Shown in pieces: positions 6,771-13,516 of a stretch of DNA of 13,516 nt; within the stretch, counting starts at the first letter, position 1; every line of letters starts with the position of its first letter. Location of the stretch: the NCBI GenBank assembly GCA_041393015.1, contig JAWKKV010000017.1:1-13516 (forward strand). The letters are read 5' to 3'. The stretch is from JAGQYH01 sp041393015. Its GTDB lineage: Bacteria; Bacteroidota; Bacteroidia; Chitinophagales; JADIYW01. Below the pieces are notes generated by a model. The model did no database searches and was not told the DNA's origin. It was given only the letters and a program-made list of their open reading frames with translations. Position numbers and translations under genes: made by a program.

Positions 6771-7424
6771 TTGATTAAACACCAACATATAATTCGTAAT
6801 CAAAGCTTCTTCTTATTGGCACAAAGAGCAATATTTTGGGAAGAAGAAGCTTGTTTAATTATTAGCGATTTACATTTAGGCAAAAGTCATCACTTTAGAA
6901 AAAGTGGGGTAGGAGTGCCTAAAACCGGAGATTACAAAAATCTATCTATCGTTAAAGGTTTGATTGATGTTTGGCAGCCAAAGGAGTTATTGTTATTGGG
7001 TGATTTGTTTCATAGTGAAGCCAATCATCACGTATTAGAAGTTAAAGATTTTTTTGACAACTATCCAAATCTAACGCGTCATTTAGTGGTTGGAAATCAT
7101 GATATCATGGATGAAAGTTGGTATCAATTATTGAATCTTGTTATCCATCGGGAGAAATTGAATTGGGGACCTTTCTCATTCACTCATGAACCTCTAGAAG
7201 AAGAAGCGCTTCAAGATAAAACATATAACATATGTGGTCATATTCATCCTGCGGTTAAATTAGTAGGTAAAGGGCGACAATCCATTACTTTACCTTGTTT
7301 TTACTTCTCAGAGAAGCAAGCTGTTCTTCCTGCTTTTGGCAAATTTACAGGCAATTACAGAATAAAACCTCTAACTAATGATAAAATTTTTGCCATAGCG
7401 AATAAGTCTATTATAGCGCTTTGA
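6771..7424 (+). CDS. pdeM: PdeM-like metallophosphoesterase, ligase-associated DNA repair (217 aa)
   Basis: The calcineurin-like phosphoesterase motifs are all present (numbered from the TTG start): D33 and H35 in SDLHLGK, D78 in LLGDLFHSE, N109/H110 in VGNHDIMD, H139 in FTHEP, and H157/H159 in CGHIHP. The opening HIIRNQSFFLLAQRAIFWEEE and HFRKSG are typical of the 'ligase-associated DNA damage response endonuclease PdeM' family, which accompanies an Lhr-type helicase, an ATP-dependent ligase and an MBL-fold exonuclease. None of these partners is in the window. An in-frame ATG at 6738 would start inside the terminator loop and add a hydrophobic, out-of-family head, so TTG at 6771 (MIKHQHIIRNQ) is preferred. 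The TTG is only 12 bases past the terminator stem, leaving little room for a promoter. Family assignment is firm; the start is moderately certain. Confidence 0.85.
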   Translation: MIKHQHIIRNQSFFLLAQRAIFWEEEACLIISDLHLGKSHHFRKSGVGVPKTGDYKNLSIVKGLIDVWQPKELLLLGDLFHSEANHHVLEVKDFFDNYPNLTRHLVVGNHDIMDESWYQLLNLVIHREKLNWGPFSFTHEPLEEEALQDKTYNICGHIHPAVKLVGKGRQSITLPCFYFSEKQAVLPAFGKFTGNYRIKPLTNDKIFAIANKSIIAL

Positions 7425-7501
7425 TTGTCCATTTATTCGGTAGTCTAAAAAATAACAAAGCATGTTGGGTTGCTACAGCAATCAGTGAAATGATTTTAAG
7501 G

Positions 7502-7532
7502 TTGCGTTTACTATTTAGCTAGTATATATTTA
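7502..7532 (+). promoter_or_regulatory. Possible promoter of the giant secreted protein gene
   Basis: TTG at 7502-7504 and TATATTTA at 7525-7532 are separated by 20 bases, close to the Bacteroidota -33/-7 arrangement (TTG, then TAnnTTTG) with one mismatch in the final base. The start codon follows 38 bases later. Confidence 0.35.
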
Positions 7533-7533
7533 A

Positions 7534-7551
7534 AGGCACCGTTAGGTGCTT
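7534..7551 (+). promoter_or_regulatory. Leader hairpin upstream of the giant gene
   Basis: AGGCACC (7534-7540) pairs with GGTGCTT (7545-7551) around the tetraloop GTTA, with one G-U pair, 19 bases before the ATG. It is GC-rich compared with its surroundings and has no T-run, so it is more likely a 5' leader structure than a terminator for pdeM. Confidence 0.4.
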
Positions 7552-7570
7552 AACATAAACCCCCTATACT

Positions 7571-10500
7571 ATGAATAGATTTTTCTATTTAGCCATCTCT
7601 ATTTTTGCATGTTTCATCATTAGTGGACAATTGCAGGCGCAAAATGCTATTGAACAAAAGGTATATCAGAATACTGAACAGTTTCAAAAGAAAAATATAA
7701 TTACCAAATTGGTTAATGGAAATAAGTTTTCCTCTACAGTAAAGGAGGCACAAGTTTTTAGTGCTGACAAAAAAACTATTTCAGATATTGTAAAAGAACA
7801 ACCAGCTGCGCTACAATTAAGTATTCCAACACCTAAAGGATACGAAGCGTATAAGTTGATTAAAACTTCTATTGTTTCTAACGACTATTTTACTCAGGTA
7901 AACGGCAAAATCAATGTTGGTTATGCTGAAAATGGAGTACACTATCAAGGTATAATTGAAGGGAAACAGAATTCATTAGTAGCCATTAGTTTTTTTAACG
8001 ACGAAATGATGGTGCTATCTGCATCGAGAGACAATGGAACATTAGTAACAAGGAAACTAGATAATAGTGATGATTATATCTCGTATTTCAAAAAAGATTT
8101 ATTAGTTGATAGCTATAGAGATTGTAATTCTACAGCGGAGAATAATATGATTGTTGAACCTCTAATGAAGGGAATAGAAATGGAAGCGGCAAGAGGTTCT
8201 GGAAACTGTGTTCGAATTCATGTAGAGTGTAATTATGAAATGTTTGTAGATAATAGTAGTAGTGTTGCTGCTACCATTAATTATGTTGAAGCAATGTTTA
8301 ATGTGGTGGCAACCTTATATGCCAATGACTCTATGGATATCTCGCTATCTTATGTAAACGTTTGGGATACACCATCAGATCCATTTAGTGATGCCACTTC
8401 TACAGAAGGATTGAATTCTTTAAAAGCTTATTTAAATGGTGGTGCGCCATTGAATGGTGATTTAGCTCATTTGTTATCAGGATCTACTGGAGGAAATGGT
8501 GGACTAGCCTATGTAAATGTACTTTGTACGTCAAATATTGGCAATAGAACAGCTTATAGCAATATCAATAATAACTTTAATGGATTCCCAAATTATTCTT
8601 GGGATGTTGAAGTTTTTGCACATGAAATGGGACATAATTTCGGTTCAAGACATACTCATGCTTGTGCTTGGAATGGTAATAATACGCCTATTGATGACTG
8701 TGGCAGTCAGTATTACGTTACCAATGGTTTTAATGATGATGGCGATGGACAAACAGACGAGTTGGATGAAGCTACGGAAGCCAGTGGTTGTTTTGATAAT
8801 ATAAATAATATCATTCCTGCTAAAGGAACAATAATGAGTTATTGTCATTTAATAGGAGGCGTTGGAATTGATTTTACTTTAGGATTTGGTCCTCAACCAA
8901 GTGCATTAATGCGAAACAATGTTGCCAATGCTTCGTGTTTAACCGCATGTAACGCAAATAGTTGTAGCAATGTTTTAAATCTTGAAGTTGATAATATTAC
9001 TGGCAATAGTGCTTCAATATCTTGGAGTCATACCGGTGCGGCAGATTCTTTTAGAATTGACTACGACAACGGTGCTAGTACATCTACCATCTATAGCACT
9101 ACCAATTCTATCAATTTAGTAGCCTTAACTTCAAATACATTATATGATATCAATGTTTCGGCTATTTGTTCAGGTGGAAACTCAGATGTAGTTAATACAT
9201 CTTTTAGCACTAGTTGTGATCAAGTTTTTAATGTGCCTTATGCTGAAAGCTTTGAAAGTGGCGCAGCTGGATGGATTGCTTCTGGAACATCAAGCTCTTG
9301 GGCTTTGGGAACTCCGGCAAAAACTACAATAACTGGCGCAGCAGATGGTACTCAAGCTTGGACAACCGGTGGTTTATCTACCGGAAAATACAACGCAAAC
9401 GAAAATTCAACATTGGTTAGTCCTTGTTTTGACTTTACCGGTGAAAGTAATCTAGATGTTTCATTTAGTATTTGGTGGGATATCGAGCAAAGTTGGGAAG
9501 GTGCGGTGTTTCAATATACCACAAATAATGGAGCTACTTGGCAAACTATTGGTGGATTTGGTGATACTACAAATTGGTATAACAGAAATGATATTAATTC
9601 GGCTCCAGGGGGCTCTAATCAAGGTTGGTCAGGCGATGTTGATTTAGGCGGAAGTTCAGGCGGTTGGTTGAACGCATCGCATGTAATTGATCAATTGGCT
9701 GGTTTATCAGAAGTGAAATTTAGATTTGCTTTTGCATCAGACGAAATATATCAATACGATGGATTAGCCATTGATAATTTTAAAGTGTACAATCCAAATA
9801 CAGTATATACTTGTAGTGATACCACTATCTATGTTAATGATGCTAACTTAAATAATGCCGGAACCGTAATTACTACAGAAACAGATTCCAACGGATGTAG
9901 TTATCAGTTAACTACAATTACCAACTGGACAGGAACTGCAGAGCTTATTCCTTTTGGATCTTTTTGGAAATACAAAGATGATGGCTCCAATCAAGGTACA
10001 GCTTGGCGTGCAGGCGGATTCAATGATGCAAGTTGGTTGTCTGGTCCTGCACAACTTGGTTTTGGAGATGGTGATGAAGCAACAATAATTAATGATAATG
10101 ATCAAATTACAAACTATTTTAGAACAACTTTTAATGTTGTAAATGTGTCAAGTATTGCTAGTCTTGATCTTGATTTAGTAAGAGATGATGGAGCGGTAGT
10201 ATATATCAATGGAGTAGAGGTTTGGAGAGATAATATGCCAATAGGTGCAGTAAATTATCAAACCTTAGCATTAGGAAATGCTGATCCTGAAAATGGAATT
10301 TATTCAACAACAATTTCACCTTCTATTTTAGTAAATGGTTTAAACACCATTGCTGTTGAAATTCATCAAGTAAATACCACATCTTCAGATGTGAGTTTTG
10401 ACCTAAGACTAGAAGCAACTAGCACAAATAATGGTCCTGAATTTATCTCCAAAAATGATATTTGGAGATATTGGGATAGCAATCCAACACCAGTTTCTAA

Positions 10501-13500
10501 TTGGAATGAGGTAGGATTTAATGATGCCTCTTGGTCACTTGGAGGTGGAGATTTAGGTTTCGGGAATGGCAATGTAACGACAATTAACAACAATACTACA
10601 GGTGGAAATCTGACTTATTATTTTAGACATACATTCGAAGTGTCAAATCCGGGCTTATACGGTAATCTTTCTTTTGAATTAATGAGAGATGATGGTGCTG
10701 TAGTTTATCTAAATGGTGTAGAGCTTTACCGAGATAATATGCCTATAGGTACTGTTGATTTTGATACACCTGCTTCATCTGCCGTAGGAGGTGCCGATGA
10801 AACAACTTATTATACTCAGGATGTAACTGCTATGTTACAATCAGGTACAAATGTAATTGCTGTGGAAATTCATCAGCAAAGTACTGGATCTTCCGATGTG
10901 ACTTTTGACTTATCAATGACTGCTTCTGCAGCGCCTGCTGCTCCACCTTATGTTAATTTTGGAGATGTATGGAAATATAAAGATGATGGTTCCAATCAAG
11001 GAACAAGTTGGAAAAATAACTCATTTAATGATGCTTCTTGGACTGCTGGTCCGGCCGAATTAGGTTTTGGAGATGGTGATGAAGCCACAACAATCAGTGA
11101 TGTCAACCAAATAACAAATTACTTTAGAAAGTCATTTACAGCTACAGGATTTGCGTCAACTGACTTTATAGAAATCAGCATGATTAGAGATGATGGTGCG
11201 GTTGTTTATTTAAATGGCACAGAAGTTTGGCGAACTAATATGCCACCAACGGGTACGATAAATTATCTTACAGCGGCTTCTTCCAATATTAGTGGAACAG
11301 AGGAAACTACAATTCATACAATACTTTTACCTATAACCTACTTGGTCGATGGAACTAACCTTGTAGCGGTTGAAACACATCAAGATTTAGCAACAAGCTC
11401 TGATGTTTCAATGGATTTAGAAATTAAAAATGTAGGAACACCACAAATTACTTTAGAAAGAGGTCCATATCTGCAAACATTGACCCAAAATAGTGTGATA
11501 GTTAAGTGGCGAACAGAAGCTCCTACGAATTCAGTCGTAAATTTTGGAGCTTCACCGGCTTCTTTAAATAATATTGCTCAAGATAGTGGTCTTGTAATGG
11601 ATCATGAAGTAACTGTAATTGGGTTAACACCGGGAACAAAATACTATTATAGCATAGGTACTACAGATACAACTTTCGTTGGTGGTAATGCAGATTATTT
11701 CTTCACAACAGCGCCTGCTGATAATTATACTGGTTTAACTAGAGCATGGATTCTTGGAGATGCAGGTACGGCAGATAATAATCAAAGAAATGTAAGAGAT
11801 GCTTATTATGATTATGTTGCGGCAAATGGAGGACAAACCGATATGATTTTAATGTTAGGTGATAATGCCTACAATGACGGTACTGATGAACAGTATCAAA
11901 CAGCCATGTTTGAAAATATGTATGAAGATATTTTAAGACAATCAGTAGTTTGGTCTTGCCCTGGGAATCACGATATATATAGCGCCAACTCAAGTACTCA
12001 AACCGGTCCTTATTATGATATTTTTTCTTTCCCAACAGCAGGAGAAGCGGGAGGATTAGCATCTGGAACAGAGGCGTATTATTCATGGGATTACGGTCAA
12101 ATTCACTTTATATCTCTAGACTCAGATGATTCTCCAAGAGGTACAACGGATCCAATGTTAACTTGGTTAGAAAATGATTTAGCTGCCAACACAAAAGAAT
12201 GGGTGGTGGCTATATTCCATCATCCGCCTTATACCAAAGGGTCGCACGATTCTGATGATACTGGTGATAGTGGAGGAAGAATGAGAGATATGCGTGAGAA
12301 TGCATTGCCGATTTTAGAAAGTTATGGTGTAGATGTGGTGCTATCAGGACACAGCCACTCGTACGAAAGATCATATTTCTTAAATGGTCATTATGGCACT
12401 TCAAATACTTTTGATAACTCTATGAAAGTGCAAGATGGAAGTGGTCAAGTAGATGTAGATTGTTCTTATAAAAAATATGCAGGAGATTCTGAAGATGGAA
12501 ATGGAACGGTTTATTTAACGGCTGGATCTTCCGGTAAAGTAACAGGTTCTTTGACACAACATGCTGCAATGTATGCTTATTTATATCAAAGAGGAAGTGT
12601 AATTATAGAGGTAGAAAATAACAGATTAGATCTTAAATTCTTAAATGAGAATGATGCCATTACAGATTATTTCTCTATTGACAAGAATATCAGTAATACG
12701 GCAAAAGATACTACCATAACGGCTGGTTCTTCAATAACTTTAACAGCTAGCTGGGTAGAGGATTTCTCTTGGAATCCTAATGGAGAATCTACTCAATCAA
12801 TTACCGTTTCTCCTACAACTACTACTCAATATATTGTTCAAAATGCAAATGGATGTTTATCAGACACATTCAATGTTACCGTAGTTCTTGGTTGTAGTAA
12901 TGATTCTGTAACTGTCAATACCAATACTTGTATTGTGGCAGAAGCCGGAACAAGTGTTCAGACAATTACAAATCAAGGAGGATGTGACTCAATAGTTACG
13001 ACTATCGTGACTTACGTAGGTTCAGAAGATGTAGTGATTAACGAAACGACTTGTGATGCCGCTGCTGCTGGCACAACAACAGTTACTTTAACGAATGCCA
13101 ACGGTTGCGAATACACTGAAACGACCATCGTGACTTATGTCGGAACAGAAGATGTAGTGATCAACGAAAACACTTGTGATGCCGCATCAGCCGGAACAAC
13201 ATCGGTTACTTTAACGAATGCCAACGGATGTGAATACACGGAAACGACTATCGTGACTTATGTCGGAACAGAAGATGTAGTGATCAACGAAAACACTTGT
13301 GACGCTGCATCAGCCGGAACAACAACACTTACTTTAACCAATTCAAATGGATGTGAATACACGGAAACCACCATCGTAACTTATGTAGGTTCAGAAGACG
13401 TAGTGATTAACGAAACGACTTGTGATGCCGCATCAGCCGGAACAACATCGGTTACATTAACGAATGCGAATGGTTGTGAATACACAGAAACTACCATTGT

Positions 13501-13516
13501 AACATATGTCGGAACA
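7571..13516 (+). CDS. Giant secreted metalloprotease / purple-acid-phosphatase-like fusion, 3' end missing
   Basis: One frame stays open for 1982 codons to the window edge. Residues 1-24 are a signal peptide (MNRFFYLAISIFACFIISGQ, then LQAQ). About 25-210 is a propeptide-like region. About 211-460 is an M12B/reprolysin-like zinc protease: HEMGHNFGSRH (H351, E352, H355, H361) and Met-turn IMSYC (M422). Then follow an FN3-like domain (471-548), a MAM-like domain (553-740), a Cys-paired segment (about 744-790), three jelly-roll-like repeats (794-1290), an FN3-like domain of purple acid phosphatase type (1293-1384) and a metallophosphoesterase (1390-1705) with D1397, GDNAY (D1431), GNHD (N1466, H1467), H1550 and GHSH (H1594, H1596). 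An Ig/PKD-like domain (1714-1775) and 41-residue repeats end the visible part. Both catalytic sets look intact. Export is expected; a type IX sorting domain may lie beyond the window but is not seen. Physiological substrates are unknown. Confidence 0.93.
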   Translation, partial: MNRFFYLAISIFACFIISGQLQAQNAIEQKVYQNTEQFQKKNIITKLVNGNKFSSTVKEAQVFSADKKTISDIVKEQPAALQLSIPTPKGYEAYKLIKTSIVSNDYFTQVNGKINVGYAENGVHYQGIIEGKQNSLVAISFFNDEMMVLSASRDNGTLVTRKLDNSDDYISYFKKDLLVDSYRDCNSTAENNMIVEPLMKGIEMEAARGSGNCVRIHVECNYEMFVDNSSSVAATINYVEAMFNVVATLYANDSMDISLSYVNVWDTPSDPFSDATSTEGLNSLKAYLNGGAPLNGDLAHLLSGSTGGNGGLAYVNVLCTSNIGNRTAYSNINNNFNGFPNYSWDVEVFAHEMGHNFGSRHTHACAWNGNNTPIDDCGSQYYVTNGFNDDGDGQTDELDEATEASGCFDNINNIIPAKGTIMSYCHLIGGVGIDFTLGFGPQPSALMRNNVANASCLTACNANSCSNVLNLEVDNITGNSASISWSHTGAADSFRIDYDNGASTSTIYSTTNSINLVALTSNTLYDINVSAICSGGNSDVVNTSFSTSCDQVFNVPYAESFESGAAGWIASGTSSSWALGTPAKTTITGAADGTQAWTTGGLSTGKYNANENSTLVSPCFDFTGESNLDVSFSIWWDIEQSWEGAVFQYTTNNGATWQTIGGFGDTTNWYNRNDINSAPGGSNQGWSGDVDLGGSSGGWLNASHVIDQLAGLSEVKFRFAFASDEIYQYDGLAIDNFKVYNPNTVYTCSDTTIYVNDANLNNAGTVITTETDSNGCSYQLTTITNWTGTAELIPFGSFWKYKDDGSNQGTAWRAGGFNDASWLSGPAQLGFGDGDEATIINDNDQITNYFRTTFNVVNVSSIASLDLDLVRDDGAVVYINGVEVWRDNMPIGAVNYQTLALGNADPENGIYSTTISPSILVNGLNTIAVEIHQVNTTSSDVSFDLRLEATSTNNGPEFISKNDIWRYWDSNPTPVSNWNEVGFNDASWSLGGGDLGFGNGNVTTINNNTTGGNLTYYFRHTFEVSNPGLYGNLSFELMRDDGAVVYLNGVELYRDNMPIGTVDFDTPASSAVGGADETTYYTQDVTAMLQSGTNVIAVEIHQQSTGSSDVTFDLSMTASAAPAAPPYVNFGDVWKYKDDGSNQGTSWKNNSFNDASWTAGPAELGFGDGDEATTISDVNQITNYFRKSFTATGFASTDFIEISMIRDDGAVVYLNGTEVWRTNMPPTGTINYLTAASSNISGTEETTIHTILLPITYLVDGTNLVAVETHQDLATSSDVSMDLEIKNVGTPQITLERGPYLQTLTQNSVIVKWRTEAPTNSVVNFGASPASLNNIAQDSGLVMDHEVTVIGLTPGTKYYYSIGTTDTTFVGGNADYFFTTAPADNYTGLTRAWILGDAGTADNNQRNVRDAYYDYVAANGGQTDMILMLGDNAYNDGTDEQYQTAMFENMYEDILRQSVVWSCPGNHDIYSANSSTQTGPYYDIFSFPTAGEAGGLASGTEAYYSWDYGQIHFISLDSDDSPRGTTDPMLTWLENDLAANTKEWVVAIFHHPPYTKGSHDSDDTGDSGGRMRDMRENALPILESYGVDVVLSGHSHSYERSYFLNGHYGTSNTFDNSMKVQDGSGQVDVDCSYKKYAGDSEDGNGTVYLTAGSSGKVTGSLTQHAAMYAYLYQRGSVIIEVENNRLDLKFLNENDAITDYFSIDKNISNTAKDTTITAGSSITLTASWVEDFSWNPNGESTQSITVSPTTTTQYIVQNANGCLSDTFNVTVVLGCSNDSVTVNTNTCIVAEAGTSVQTITNQGGCDSIVTTIVTYVGSEDVVINETTCDAAAAGTTTVTLTNANGCEYTETTIVTYVGTEDVVINENTCDAASAGTTSVTLTNANGCEYTETTIVTYVGTEDVVINENTCDAASAGTTTLTLTNSNGCEYTETTIVTYVGSEDVVINETTCDAASAGTTSVTLTNANGCEYTETTIVTYVGT
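9950..11440 (+). repeat. Three tandem jelly-roll-like domain repeats within the giant protein
   Basis: Three units of about 165 residues start near 9950, 10439 and 10955. Each has W(K/R)Y near its start, then FNDASW, LGFG(D/N)G, YFR, RDDGAVVY(I/L)NG and VE(I/T)HQ. Units 1 and 3 share WKYKDDGSNQGT and are closer to each other than to unit 2. Similar domains accompany metallophosphatases and other secreted Bacteroidota enzymes and are usually presumed to bind glycans; binding here is inferred. Confidence 0.8.
12917..13516 (+). repeat. 123-base tandem repeats encoding Cys-paired 41-residue units
   Basis: Units start at 12917 (degenerate), 13040, 13163, 13286 and 13409, the last cut by the window edge. 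Each encodes 41 residues with Cys at unit positions 5 and 23, the pattern TCDAASAGTT, NGCEYTETTIVTY and VGTEDVVI. The last four units are highly similar at the DNA level, including in synonymous positions, indicating recent duplication or gene conversion. The first unit keeps the cysteines and TTIVTYVGSEDVVI but diverges elsewhere. The array probably continues beyond the window and forms a stalk or adhesin-like region. Confidence 0.92.

Noticed and set aside
8517..8848. Open frames on both strands over the M12B catalytic region
   Set aside because: They overlap the HEMGHNFGSRH-coding frame completely and have biased, non-native composition.
11739..12404. Minus-strand frames antisense to the phosphoesterase domain
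   Set aside because: They are His/Tyr-rich shadows of the conserved metal-binding motifs on the plus strand.
12917..13516. CRISPR array
   Set aside because: The repeats are 123 bases, contiguous without spacers, in frame and translated as part of a secreted protein.

Overview
The window looks like a piece of a low-GC Bacteroidota chromosome, most like Saprospiria or Flavobacteriia. This rests on the AT-rich sequence, weak Shine-Dalgarno signals, TAnnTTTG-like promoter elements, a secreted mosaic protein of nearly 2000 visible residues with tandem adhesin-like repeats, and a sigma/anti-sigma/TPR-CHAT operon. No rRNA, tRNA, insertion sequence or CRISPR array was seen.

Layout: (1) Positions 1-1428, plus strand: the 3' part of a HExxH metalloprotease-like gene, followed 49 bases later by an 89-codon orphan gene. 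(2) Positions 5732 down to 1394, minus strand: an ECF sigma factor, a one-pass membrane protein in the anti-sigma position (8-base overlap) and a large exported TPR-CHAT caspase-like protease with a C-terminal membrane anchor. The CHAT gene meets the 89-codon gene tail to tail and overlaps it by 35 bases. (3) Positions 5733-6220: a divergent intergenic region with a promoter-like element and three perfect inverted repeats. (4) Positions 6221-6708, plus: a short exported-protein gene that appears frameshifted, ending in a strong terminator. (5) Positions 6771-7424, plus: a PdeM-like metallophosphoesterase of the ligase-associated DNA repair group, probably starting at TTG. (6) Positions 7571 to the window end, plus: one uninterrupted frame encoding a secreted M12B-like metalloprotease joined to FN3, MAM-like, three jelly-roll-like repeats, a purple-acid-phosphatase-type phosphoesterase and 41-residue Cys-paired repeats. 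It continues past the window.

The most interesting unit is region 2. The predicted topology puts the CHAT protease and the C-terminal domain of the putative anti-sigma factor on the same, outer side of the inner membrane. This suggests a signalling circuit in which a caspase-like protease controls a sigma factor by cutting its anti-sigma partner. That is an inference from gene order and topology. The neighbouring HExxH protease and orphan small protein may belong to the same module, but their convergent orientation leaves this open.
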